A stretch of 64,000 nt of DNA from NCBI RefSeq assembly GCF_014396785.1, contig NZ_CP060718.1, forward strand, positions 310,001 to 374,000, given 5' to 3'. This DNA comes from Sphingomonas lutea (lineage in GTDB: Bacteria; Pseudomonadota; Alphaproteobacteria; Sphingomonadales; Sphingomonadaceae). The translations under genes and the position numbers were made by a program. Positions 36,824 to 47,501 of the stretch are shown in pieces (within the stretch, counting starts at the first letter, position 1; each line of letters begins with the position of its first letter). The notes beneath the pieces are model-generated. The model was not told the origin of the DNA. It saw nothing but the letters and a program-made list of their open reading frames with translations, and did not search any database.

Positions 36824-38425
36824 GTGTTGAATAGGGTGATCCTCGCAGCCGGCGTAGCCGCGCTGGCGATCTCGGCCCCTGCTGGCGCAAAGCCGGACGG
36901 GGATCGTGGTGGCGGCCAGTCCGCCAGAGCCGAACGCGGCGGCGGTGGCGGCCAGAACGTCCAGCGCGCGCACCGCGTTGAACGCCAATCGATGCCGCGC
37001 ATGGAACGGCAGCAACAACGCGCCGAACGTCGCGCTCAGCCGCGCTTCGAACAACGCCAGATGCAACGCGCCGAGCGCCGGGCGATGCCGCGCATGGAAC
37101 GCCAGCAGCAGCGGGCCGAACGTCGCGCTCAGCCGCGTTTCGAACAGCGGCAGCAGCAACGCGCCGAACGTTATGCGGCCTTCCGCCAGGATCGCGCGCA
37201 GAACAATCGGGCCGAGCGGCGTGCCCAGCGCGTTGAACAGCAGCAGCGCTTTGCAAACCGTGTGGAGCGCCAGCAGCGCGCCGAGCGTCGTCAGGAACGC
37301 GTCGAACAGCGGCAGCGGTTCGCCAACCGCATCGATCGTCAGGACCTGCGCAATCAGCGCGTTGCCAACCGGATCGATCGTCAGGACATCCGCAACGAAC
37401 GGTTCGCCAATCGCATCGATCGCCGGGATTTCCGCAATGATCGCGTCGAGTTCCGCAACGATCGCATTCGCGTCGCAAGTGCCCGTTCGGCGCTGGGCTT
37501 CGGCGGCGGCGGCTGCCCGCCGGGATTGGTCAGCAAGGGCTGCGTTCCCCCGGGCCAGCAGTACAGCGCCAATCGCTTCATCGGTGATGCCGACGCTTAC
37601 CGCTACAGCCGCCTTGCGTCGCTCGCGTACAGTCCGCGTTACGAGATCATTGAGCCGTATCGGGCCGCGAGCTTCCTTGGTTCGCCGTTATCGTCGCTTG
37701 CAGGAACATTCTCGCTGATGGCGATGCCGCAGGCCGTGTCCTATCTCTATCCGGATACCGACGATTATTATTATCGTTACGGCAACGGTTATGCCTATCG
37801 CGTCGATCGGGACAATGACCTGATCAGTTACGTGCTTCCGCTGCTCGCGGGTGGTTTCATGCCTGGCCAGTATCTGCCGGCCAGTTACATGAATAGCTAC
37901 GTGCCGGACCATTACGGGTTCAACAGCTTCTATCCGTCGAGTTACGATAGTGCCTACGGCTACGGCTATGGCTACGAGAATCTGTGCAATCGCTACGTGA
38001 ACGGTGTCGTCTATCAGGTGGATTGCAACAGTGGCGTGGTCGAGGATGTGATCCCGCTTTACGCCAGCGGCTATGGCGTGGGTCAGTATTTGCCGGCGTC
38101 CTATGGCACCTACAACGTGCCCTACCAGTATCGCGACATGTATTATAACACGTCCGATTATAACTATTGGTATGCGCCGGGCGCGATCTACCAGGTCGAC
38201 CCGACCAGCCAGTTGATCACGGCGGTGGCGTCGCTTCTGGCGCCGGGCTTCTCGGTCGGTCAGCCGCTTCCTGCGGGTTATGGCATGTACAATGTGCCGC
38301 TGGGCTATCGCGACACTTATTACGATACGCCCAACGCCTGGTACCGTTACAACAACGGCTACATCTACCAGGTCGACCCGACCACGCAGCTGGTGACCGC
38401 GATCGTCGCGTCGATCCTGACCTGA
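36824..38425 (+). CDS. Secreted protein with Arg/Gln-rich repeats and C-terminal tyrosine-rich tandem repeats
   Basis: A 533-aa protein starting at GTG 36824 behind AAGGAG. Residues 1-22 form a signal peptide. Residues ~45-215 are a highly basic, Arg/Gln/Glu-rich low-complexity region made of imperfect modules: MERQQQRAERRAQPRFEQRQ appears twice (about residues 60 and 92), then NRIDRQDLRNQRVA-type units appear three times. At ~231 a CPPGLVSKGCVPPGQ motif occurs, known from RcnB-like proteins of sphingomonads. The C-terminal half (~317-533) has four Tyr-rich repeats of about 55 residues, each with YxVD, LLAxGFxxGQxLPAxY and YNVPxxYRDxYY elements; the fourth is short. Function unknown; extracytoplasmic. 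Confidence 0.85.
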   Translation: MLNRVILAAGVAALAISAPAGAKPDGDRGGGQSARAERGGGGGQNVQRAHRVERQSMPRMERQQQRAERRAQPRFEQRQMQRAERRAMPRMERQQQRAERRAQPRFEQRQQQRAERYAAFRQDRAQNNRAERRAQRVEQQQRFANRVERQQRAERRQERVEQRQRFANRIDRQDLRNQRVANRIDRQDIRNERFANRIDRRDFRNDRVEFRNDRIRVASARSALGFGGGGCPPGLVSKGCVPPGQQYSANRFIGDADAYRYSRLASLAYSPRYEIIEPYRAASFLGSPLSSLAGTFSLMAMPQAVSYLYPDTDDYYYRYGNGYAYRVDRDNDLISYVLPLLAGGFMPGQYLPASYMNSYVPDHYGFNSFYPSSYDSAYGYGYGYENLCNRYVNGVVYQVDCNSGVVEDVIPLYASGYGVGQYLPASYGTYNVPYQYRDMYYNTSDYNYWYAPGAIYQVDPTSQLITAVASLLAPGFSVGQPLPAGYGMYNVPLGYRDTYYDTPNAWYRYNNGYIYQVDPTTQLVTAIVASILT

Positions 38426-38447
38426 TCGTCCATCAGCCGTTGAACAG

Positions 38448-38475
38448 AATGGCCCGGCACGCGTTGCCGGGCCAT
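38448..38475 (+). terminator. Hairpin terminator after the repeat protein
   Basis: The sequence ATGGCCCGGCA (38449-38459), loop CGCGT, TGCCGGGCCAT (38465-38475) forms an 11-bp perfect stem followed by TTCC. It lies 23 bp beyond the stop codon. The T-tract is short, so it may be a weak or bidirectional terminator (the minus strand also reads into ATT). Confidence 0.65.
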
Positions 38476-38509
38476 TTCCATGACGAAACGAAAGGGAGGC
38501 CATCCCCGC

Positions 38510-39094
38510 ATGCATAAACATGCCATCGTATCCGCGGTCACCGCGATTCTCGCACTGAGTGCGTGCAATAATGACGACACGGCGGCGACGGGAAACAGCC
38601 CGGTCGCGCAAACCTCGGAAGCGCAGGAAGCGGCGGGCGACAAGGCGATCGCCGCCGGCATTCCGGCTGGCAGCCAGTTCATGGCCGCGGCGAAGGCCGC
38701 AGGCCTCGACCAGACGCTGGCCGGCCCAGGACCCTATACCGTGCTCGTTCCCGTCGATGCCGCCTTTGCGGCCGCGCCGGCCGGGACGTTCGATCCCAAG
38801 CCCGAAAATCGCGCGCGCATCACCGGTGTGCTGACCAACCTCATCCTGCCGGGCACCGTGTTGTCCACCGACATCGACAAAGCGATCGAGGCGGGCAAGG
38901 GCAAGGCCGTGCTTGCAACCATGGGCGGCGGCACGATTACCGCGACCAAGGAAGGCGGCAAAACGGTCTTTACCGACGCGTCGGGCAAGAAAGTGACCGT
39001 TACCGAGGCCGATCAGCGCTTCACCAACGGCGTTGTCCACCAGATCGACGGCGTCCTGATGCCGGCCACCGCGCCAGCCCGCAACGCCTCTTAA
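38510..39094 (+). CDS. Fasciclin-domain lipoprotein
   Basis: The 194-aa product has a lipoprotein signal ending LSAC (Cys near residue 19), a disordered linker, and one FAS1 domain: FMAAAKAAGLDQTLAGPGPY, TVLVPVDAAFAA, LTNLILPGTVLS and NGVVHQIDGVLMP, which are the H1 and H2 motifs. Fasciclin proteins mediate adhesion or surface interactions. The start at 38510 follows AAAGGGAGG with suitable spacing; the in-frame ATG at 38480 would add ten basic residues. Confidence 0.92.
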   Translation: MHKHAIVSAVTAILALSACNNDDTAATGNSPVAQTSEAQEAAGDKAIAAGIPAGSQFMAAAKAAGLDQTLAGPGPYTVLVPVDAAFAAAPAGTFDPKPENRARITGVLTNLILPGTVLSTDIDKAIEAGKGKAVLATMGGGTITATKEGGKTVFTDASGKKVTVTEADQRFTNGVVHQIDGVLMPATAPARNAS

Positions 39095-39108
39095 GCTCGC
39101 TCAATTGC

Positions 39109-39132
39109 GCCGGCGGCACCTGAGCCGCCGGC
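39109..39132. terminator. Hairpin after the fasciclin gene
   Basis: GCCGGCGGC, loop ACCTGA, GCCGCCGGC is a perfect 9-bp stem starting 15 bp after the stop. No T-tract follows, so it may act with Rho or only stabilise the 3' end. The rest of 39095-39517 holds only one low-confidence small frame. Confidence 0.4.
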
Positions 39133-39241
39133 GGCCGACCTGCCCGTAACCGACGGAAACTGAACCGAAATGGGCGAGCCCCTGGTGGGGCCGCGCTCAC
39201 AACGATGGTATCTGCCACGCGGCTTGTCGCGAGGGGGCACC

Positions 39242-39433
39242 GTGGACATCAGGCGGAAACGGCCGTCGCCGTTGTTCGGCGCCACCGGGGTCAGCGACGC
39301 CGCATGCAGGATCGAGCAAGCCGCGGACGCGGCACAGGCCCGGGCCGCGGTTACGGCACTCGACGCGGCGATCAAGGACGCGCTCGGCGCCCTCGATCAA
39401 CTTCGTCCCCAGGCGATTCATCGCGCCTGCTGA
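39242..39433 (+). CDS. Possible small protein upstream of dnaN
   Basis: A GTG at 39242 with GAGGG in front opens a 63-aa frame ending ALDAAIKDALGALDQLRPQA and a Cys stop region. The helical Ala-rich part looks like protein, but the length and the arginine-rich N-terminus make it uncertain; the same frame extends back to an ATG at 39170. An overlapping minus-strand frame exists with shadow-like composition. No family recognised. Confidence 0.35.
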   Translation: MDIRRKRPSPLFGATGVSDAACRIEQAADAAQARAAVTALDAAIKDALGALDQLRPQAIHRAC

Positions 39434-39517
39434 ATTTCGGCCTGCGCCCACTGGAACGCTCAAATCGTCCCGCTATAACCTCGTCCAACGCGAGCTAAAC
39501 TCAGGGCGGATGGGGCA

Positions 39518-40620
39518 ATGAAAGCGACGATCGAGCGGGCGACATTCCTGAAGTGCCTGGGCCACGTCCAGTCGGTCGTCGAGCGACGCAACACGATCCC
39601 GATCCTGTCCAACGTGCTGATGGAAGCGCGCGACGACGGATCGATCCGGCTGATGGCCACGGACCTCGACCTGCAGATCGATGAAAGCGTGCCGGCCAAC
39701 GTCACGCAGGCGGGGGCAACGACGGTTTCCGCCCACACCTTGTTCGACATCGTCCGCAAGCTGCCCGAAGGCAGCCAGGTCGAAATCACCGCTGCCGAAG
39801 GAAAAATGCAGGTCGTCGCCGGGCGCGCCAGGTTCAACTTGTCGACGCTGCCCCGCGACGATTTCCCGGTGATTGCCGAAGGCGAGCTTCCGACCCGCTT
39901 CGAACTGCCCGCCGCGACGCTCCGCCAGATTATCGAGAAGACGCGCTTCGCCATCTCAAGCGAGGAGACGCGCTATTATTTGATGGGGATCTTCTTCCAC
40001 ATCGTCGATGAGCAGCTGCGCGCCGCCGCGACTGACGGCCACCGTCTTGCCCGGGTGACGGTCGCGCGGCCCGACGGCGCCGAAGGGATGCCCGACGTCA
40101 TCGTCCCACGGAAGTGCGTGGCCGAGCTTTATCGCCTGCTCGAAGAACTCGAAGGCACGGTCGAAGTCTCGCTGTCCCCGACCAAGGTCCGGTTCGGGCT
40201 GGGCAGCGCGGTGCTGACCAGCAAGCTGATCGACGGCACCTTCCCCGATTACAATCGCGTCATCCCGACCGGCAACGACAAGTTGCTCAAGCTCGATCCC
40301 AAGAGCTTTTCGGCGGGTGTCGATCGCGTCTCGACCATCGCCAGCGAGAAGACGCGCGCGGTCAAGATCAGCGTCGACCGCGACAAGGTCACGTTGTCGG
40401 TCACCAGCCCCGAAAACGGCGTCGCGACCGAGGAGCTGGCGGCCGACTACGGCTCGGACGGGATCGAGATCGGCTTCAACGCGCGCTACCTGCTCGACAT
40501 CCTCGGGAGATCGACGGCGACACGGTCGAAGTGCACCTCGCCGACGCCGCCGCCCCGACGCTGCTGCGCGAAAACGACAAGTCGAACGCGCTCTACGTCC
40601 TCATGCCGATGCGGGTCTGA
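39518..40620 (+). CDS. dnaN: DNA polymerase III beta sliding clamp, frameshifted near the 3' end
   Basis: DnaN is the ring clamp that tethers DNA polymerase III. All three clamp domains are present: MKATIERATFLKCLGHVQSV at the start, the domain-2 region LIDGTFPDYNRVIPTGND, and the C-terminal end ALYVLMPMRV that forms part of the peptide-binding pocket. The frame breaks at a GGG run (40505-40507); one added G gives LLDILGEIDGDTVEVHLADA and a 367-aa protein ending at 40620. Read literally, the frame fuses to the following membrane-protein gene, which is an artefact. Confidence 0.93.
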
Positions 40621-40630
40621 GGCGCCGCAG

Positions 40631-41257
40631 GTGGACGTCGAGGTCGAGAACCCGCACGACCACGTCGCACATCGCACGGGCCATAAATGGCTCGACAAGG
40701 TTCTGCCGATCTCTGCGCTGTTCGTCTCCTTCCTGTCGATCCTGATTGCCTACCACCACGGCGAAGTGATGCAGGACTTGGTGCGTCAGAATGAACGGCT
40801 CGTGCAGGCCAATTCGCTTCCCTACCTGCAATTGTACGGCAGCAATTCGGTCAATGCGGGCAGTTACAGCGCCATTTTCAGTGCCAGCAACGAGGGCATT
40901 GGGCCTGCCGAGATTCGCTCGGTCCAGGTGCTTGTGGATGGAAAGCCGGTCAGCTCTTATGGGCAGATCCTGCGCGAATGTTGCGGCATCCGAGACTATT
41001 CCAACGTGTCGACTTCGACACTGCTCGGTCGCATGATTCGGCCCGGGGCCGCGATCCAGTACATCAACATGACCTCGTCCGGATCCGAACGTGACCGGGC
41101 GTTCCTCGTCGATCGCGCGCGGCAGGCAGATCGGATCGAGACCCGCCTGTGCTACTGCTCGGTGTTCGACGAGTGCTGGACAGTGACTTCGCGCGGGATG
41201 AGCCCGCCTGCGCGTGTCGACCAATGTACGAGGCCGGAACCCCAATACCGCACGTGA
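40631..41257 (+). CDS. Hypothetical membrane-anchored protein between dnaN and recF
   Basis: A 208-aa frame from GTG 40631, preceded by TGAGG. It has a short His-rich N-terminus (NPHDHVAHRTGHKWLDK), one TM helix (VLPISALFVSFLSILIAY, residues ~25-42) and a soluble C-terminal part with several Cys (LRECCGIRD, LCYCSVFDECW). The C-terminal part would be beta-rich (LPYLQLYGSNSVNAG) and may be periplasmic with disulfides. No family recognised. It interrupts the common dnaN-recF adjacency. Confidence 0.7.
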   Translation: MDVEVENPHDHVAHRTGHKWLDKVLPISALFVSFLSILIAYHHGEVMQDLVRQNERLVQANSLPYLQLYGSNSVNAGSYSAIFSASNEGIGPAEIRSVQVLVDGKPVSSYGQILRECCGIRDYSNVSTSTLLGRMIRPGAAIQYINMTSSGSERDRAFLVDRARQADRIETRLCYCSVFDECWTVTSRGMSPPARVDQCTRPEPQYRT

Positions 41258-41301
41258 TGCCGGCATCGACCGGGCTGGGCGATCGCGGCTAAGCCGGCCC
41301 C

Positions 41302-42360
41302 GTGCCTCTCACCCGCCTCGTCCTGACCGATTTCCGGTCCTACGCCTTCGCGCTGATCGAACCCGGCCCGGGTTTCGTCCTACTATCGGGCGAGAATGGC
41401 GCGGGTAAGACCAACATCCTCGAAGCCGTGTCGCTGCTCGCCCCCGGAAGGGGCTTACGCGGCGCAGCGTTATCGGAAATGGCGCGGCTCGGCGGCGGCG
41501 GCGGATTCGCCGTGGCGGCGCAACTCGGAGAAACCGACATTGGCACCGGCACGCAAGCCACCACGCCCGAACGCCGGCAGGTGCGCGTCAACGGCGCCCC
41601 GGCCGCCGTCAACAGCCTTGCTGAATGGTTGTCGGTGCTGTGGCTAACCCCGGCGATGGACCGGCTGTTCACCGGCAGCGCGGGCGACCGCCGCCGCTTC
41701 TTCGACCGCCTCGTGCTCGCGCTCGAACCTGCCCACGCGCACCATAGCGCCCGCTACGAAGCGGCGATGCGCGCACGCAACAAGTTGCTGGCCGAGCCCG
41801 AGACGGCGGATCCCGCGTGGCTGACGGCGTTGGAAGAAGCGATGGCCGAGCATGGCACGGCCATCGCCGAGGCGCGGGACCGAACAGCGAGTGCGCTCGA
41901 CACACGCCTTGCGTTGGTGCCCGACGACGGGTTCGCCCGGGCGGCAATCGCCATCGCCGGCTGGGAAGGCGGCGACCTGATCGCGATCCTGCGCGCCAAC
42001 CGTGCGCGCGACAGTGCCGCCGGCCGCGCGGTCGAGGGCCCGCATCGGCAGGACGTCGCCGTGCGCCACCGGCTCAAGGACATGCCTGCCGATCGCGCCT
42101 CCACGGGGGAGCAAAAAGCCCTTCTGCTTGGACTGATCCTGGCTCATGCCGATCTCGTCGCCGAGCGCCGCGCCGCGCCGCCCGTCCTGCTGCTCGACGA
42201 GGTCGCGGCCCATCTCGACCCGCGCCGCCGCGCCGCGCTGTTCGCCCGCCTCGAAGGCCGCGGGCAGGTGTGGATGACGGCGACCGAGGCGGGCCTGTTC
42301 GACGGCATCGGCCCCGCCGCGCGCTTCCACGTCGAGGCGGGAAGAGTCTCACCTGCGTGA
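41302..42360 (+). CDS. recF: DNA replication/repair protein RecF
   Basis: RecF is an SMC-like ATPase that loads RecA at gaps. The 352-aa protein has Walker [18 protein letters not shown], the arm region with [17 protein letters not shown], the signature [17 protein letters not shown] and Walker [14 protein letters not shown]. The start is GTG 41302 ([14 protein letters not shown]). It is located near dnaN and gyrB, as in the ancestral dnaA-dnaN-recF-gyrB order, though dnaA is not here. Confidence 0.96.
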   Translation: MPLTRLVLTDFRSYAFALIEPGPGFVLLSGENGAGKTNILEAVSLLAPGRGLRGAALSEMARLGGGGGFAVAAQLGETDIGTGTQATTPERRQVRVNGAPAAVNSLAEWLSVLWLTPAMDRLFTGSAGDRRRFFDRLVLALEPAHAHHSARYEAAMRARNKLLAEPETADPAWLTALEEAMAEHGTAIAEARDRTASALDTRLALVPDDGFARAAIAIAGWEGGDLIAILRANRARDSAAGRAVEGPHRQDVAVRHRLKDMPADRASTGEQKALLLGLILAHADLVAERRAAPPVLLLDEVAAHLDPRRRAALFARLEGRGQVWMTATEAGLFDGIGPAARFHVEAGRVSPA

Positions 42361-42398
42361 CTGCCGACGGCATTTCCTAGCTCTCGCCTAGGGAAAGC

Positions 42399-42426
42399 TG
42401 GACTTTCTTCACTTTCCGTCTATATT
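42399..42426 (+). promoter_or_regulatory. Candidate promoter of the DEAD-box helicase gene
   Basis: TGGACT (42399-42404) and TATATT (42421-42426) are separated by 16 bp in a locally AT-richer stretch 160 bp before the helicase start. This would give a transcript with a 150-160 nt 5' leader. The match to the sigma70 consensus is good for the -10 and moderate for the -35. Confidence 0.5.
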
Positions 42427-42432
42427 GCACCG

Positions 42433-42586
42433 CAGCACGAGACGCTTTGCAAGCGGCGTGAACCCCCCGATCAAGTCGGGGGCGGCCCGCGTCTCGATCG
42501 TTTTGCTCTCCAATTCACGCGGGGCGCTTTTTGACCCCTTTCGACCGCGCATTTTTGCGCGGCGACCCATTTTTGGAATCCTATTC
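42433..42586 (+). other. Long structured 5' leader of the DEAD-box helicase
   Basis: The leader contains a 7-bp hairpin CCCCCGA-TCAAG-TCGGGGG (42464-42482) and a second hairpin CCGCGCA-TTTT-TGCGCGG (42545-42562), the latter followed a few bases later by TTTTT (42570-42574), so it resembles an attenuator just before the start codon. No small coding frame is convincing. Long structured leaders are typical for cold-induced helicase mRNAs; function is inferred. Confidence 0.45.
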
Positions 42587-44110
42587 ATGTCATTTCACAC
42601 CCTCGGGCTGTCCAAGCCCCTGCTCGACGCGCTTGCCGCGAAAAATTATTCGCAGGCGACGCCGATCCAGCATCAGGCGATCCCGACCGTTTTGAGCGGC
42701 CGCGACCTGCTCGGCATTGCCCAGACCGGGACCGGAAAGACGGCGGCCTTCATGCTGCCTTCGCTCGATCGCCTCGCGGCCGAGCGCCAGATCCCCAAGC
42801 CGGGCCAGATCCGCATGCTGGTGCTTGCGCCGACGCGCGAGCTCGCTTCTCAGATCGCCGCCAGCGCCGAGACCTACGGCCGCTTCATGCGGCTATCGGT
42901 CGGCGTCATTTTCGGCGGCGTGCCCAACGGCAAGAGCGTGCGCACCGTTGCGCGCGGCCTCGACGTGCTTGTCGCGACGCCGGGCCGCCTGCTCGACCTG
43001 ATCGATCAGCGTGCCTTGAGCTTGCGCGAGCTTGAAATCCTCGTCCTCGACGAGGCCGACCAGATGCTCGACCTGGGCTTCATTCATGCGCTCAAGCGCA
43101 TCGTCGCCCTCGTCCCGCCCAAGCGCCAGACTTTGTTCTTCTCGGCCACCATGCCCAAGGCGATCAAGGAACTGGCCGACAAATATCTGACCAACCCCGC
43201 CGAGGTTGCGGTGACGCCGGTGGCCAAGACCGCCGACCGCGTCGCGCAGCGCGTGGTGATGGTCAACCAGGCGGAAAAGACCGCGCTTCTGACCATGTTC
43301 CTGCAGTCGGAGAAGACCGAGCGCGTGCTGGTCTTCAGCCGCACCAAGCATGGCGCCGACAAGATCGTGCGCATGCTCGAAGCGGCTGGTCTTTCGGCCA
43401 ATGCGATTCACGGCAACAAAAGCCAGGCGCAGCGCGAAAAGGCGCTGGCGCTGTTCCGCTCGGGCGAAGTGCCGGTGCTGATCGCGACCGACATCGCCGC
43501 GCGCGGGATCGACATTCCGGGCGTCAGCCACGTCATCAATTACGACCTGCCCGAAGTGCCGGAGCAATATGTTCACCGCATCGGCCGCACCGCGCGTGCC
43601 GGGGCGGAAGGGCAGGCGGCGGCGTTCTGCGCGCCCGATGAGCGCGGCTTGCTGCGCGACATCGAGCGGCTGACCCGCCAGCGCATCGAGGTTGCCGCGC
43701 TGCCGGCCGACTTCACGGTGAAGGTCGAGGAGCTCAAGCGCCTCAAGCTCGCGCCCAAGGCGCCAGAGCGGTCGGCGCGCCCGAACTTCAAGTCCGATCG
43801 CCGTCACGACGGCCAGCGCCGAGAGCAGCGCAACGACCGCCAGCGTCATCCGCATCGTGCCGACGGCCACGCTGCGCATCGGTCGGGCGCGCAGGACCGC
43901 AACGGCCAGCGCCGCGACGGTCAACGCAACGACGCCGTGCGCTCGCCGTACCGTCCGGAGGCGCATCGCGAGGTCGATGCCGCGCCGGCGCCGGCGCGCA
44001 CCAACCCCGGCCACGGTCATTCGCGGCCCGCGGGCGCCCACCCGCGCCCCGAGGGCGGCCAGCCCAAGCGCAAGTTCCGCCGTGGCGGGCCGCGCCGGGC
44101 GCAGGGCTAG
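42587..44110 (+). CDS. DEAD-box ATP-dependent RNA helicase (RhlE-like)
   Basis: The 507-aa helicase has all motifs: Q motif ATPIQHQAIP, motif I AQTGTGKTAAF, Ia PTRELASQI, II VLDEADQMLD, III FFSATMP, IV VLVFSRTKHGADK, V TDIAARGIDIPGV, VI HRIGRTARAG. The core ends near residue 375, followed by a basic disordered tail rich in Arg, His, Gln and Asp that probably adds RNA affinity. RhlE-type helicases act in ribosome assembly and RNA decay. ATG 42587 opens the MSFHTLGLSKPLLDAL start. Long leader upstream; two hairpins after it. Confidence 0.95.
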   Translation: MSFHTLGLSKPLLDALAAKNYSQATPIQHQAIPTVLSGRDLLGIAQTGTGKTAAFMLPSLDRLAAERQIPKPGQIRMLVLAPTRELASQIAASAETYGRFMRLSVGVIFGGVPNGKSVRTVARGLDVLVATPGRLLDLIDQRALSLRELEILVLDEADQMLDLGFIHALKRIVALVPPKRQTLFFSATMPKAIKELADKYLTNPAEVAVTPVAKTADRVAQRVVMVNQAEKTALLTMFLQSEKTERVLVFSRTKHGADKIVRMLEAAGLSANAIHGNKSQAQREKALALFRSGEVPVLIATDIAARGIDIPGVSHVINYDLPEVPEQYVHRIGRTARAGAEGQAAAFCAPDERGLLRDIERLTRQRIEVAALPADFTVKVEELKRLKLAPKAPERSARPNFKSDRRHDGQRREQRNDRQRHPHRADGHAAHRSGAQDRNGQRRDGQRNDAVRSPYRPEAHREVDAAPAPARTNPGHGHSRPAGAHPRPEGGQPKRKFRRGGPRRAQG

Positions 44111-44117
44111 CTTCTAG

Positions 44118-46706
<2,589 letters not shown>

Positions 46707-46739
46707 GAACCGCGTGCCCATGGCGTTGTTGGCTAGCCC

Positions 46740-47501
46740 GTGACCAGCGGCACCATCACCGTCGCCTCGTACAACATGCGCAAGGCCGTCGGGCTCGACC
46801 GGCGGCGCGATCCGCATCGCGTGCTCGATGTATTGCATGAGATCGATGCCGACGTGGTTGCCTTGCAGGAGGCGGACAAGCGGGTTGGCGGGCGCGGGTC
46901 GGCGATCCCGCATGAGTTGATCGACGAATACGGGCTGTACACGCCGGTCCACCTTGGGGTGCGGCACAAGCGGCCGCTCGAGAAGACGCGGGTGCATGCC
47001 GAGAAACTGCTCAAGGTAAACACGCGCAACATCGGCTGGCACGGCAACGCGTTGCTGATCAAGCGTCACGTCGGGGTGATCGACTGCGCGACGATCGAGC
47101 TGCCGACGCTCGAGCCGCGCGGCGCGGTGCTTGCGGAGTTGCTGATCGGGGACAAGCCGATCCGCGTCGTCGGCATGCACCTCGACCTGTCCGGGTTGTG
47201 GCGGCGGCGGCAGTTGCGCGCGATCCTCGACGCCGTCGACCGCCGGCAGCAGCGCATGCCAACGGTGTTGATGGGCGACACCAACGAATGGCGCGTCGCC
47301 GGGGGCTGCCTGCGCGAGCTCAACGGCGACTTCTGCATCGCGCCGACGGGCCCGAGCTTCCATGCGCGCCATCCGGTCGCCGCGCTCGACCGCATTATCG
47401 TTCACCGCGACCTCGGGATCGAGGCGGCGGGGGTGCATATGACGGAGGCAGCGCGGCGCGCGTCGGACCATTTGCCGATCTGGGCACGGATCAGCGTCTA
47501 G
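46740..47501 (+). CDS. Endonuclease/exonuclease/phosphatase family protein
   Basis: The 253-aa protein has the EEP-fold signatures: ITVASYNMRKAVG at the N-terminus, DVVALQEADKRV with the metal-binding Glu, VVGMHLDLSG, VLMGDTNEWR (Asp/Asn pair) and the C-terminal SDHLPIWARI with catalytic His. Members include nucleases, phosphodiesterases and lipid phosphatases; the substrate is not predictable. Start is GTG 46740. Its stop overlaps that of rpoN on the other strand by 4 bp. Confidence 0.9.
   Translation: MTSGTITVASYNMRKAVGLDRRRDPHRVLDVLHEIDADVVALQEADKRVGGRGSAIPHELIDEYGLYTPVHLGVRHKRPLEKTRVHAEKLLKVNTRNIGWHGNALLIKRHVGVIDCATIELPTLEPRGAVLAELLIGDKPIRVVGMHLDLSGLWRRRQLRAILDAVDRRQQRMPTVLMGDTNEWRVAGGCLRELNGDFCIAPTGPSFHARHPVAALDRIIVHRDLGIEAAGVHMTEAARRASDHLPIWARISV

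Noticed and set aside
36970-37460. Regularly repeated DNA resembling a CRISPR-like or minisatellite array
   Set aside because: The repeats are in frame, degenerate at third positions and translate to Arg/Gln-rich protein modules. Spacer-like unique segments of constant length are absent.
39095-39517. Possible replication origin upstream of dnaN
   Set aside because: No cluster of DnaA boxes (TTATCCACA-like) and no AT-rich unwinding region is visible; dnaA is not adjacent.
39518-41257. A clamp protein fused to a membrane domain (579 aa)
   Set aside because: The join follows a one-base loss at 40505-40507. The true dnaN end is found in the shifted frame at 40620, and the membrane protein has its own GTG start with a ribosome binding site.
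46707-46739. Missing ribosome binding site for the EEP-family gene as evidence against the GTG start
   Set aside because: The N-terminal motif ITVASYNMRK begins just after this GTG and no alternative start fits; weak or absent SD sequences are common in this window.
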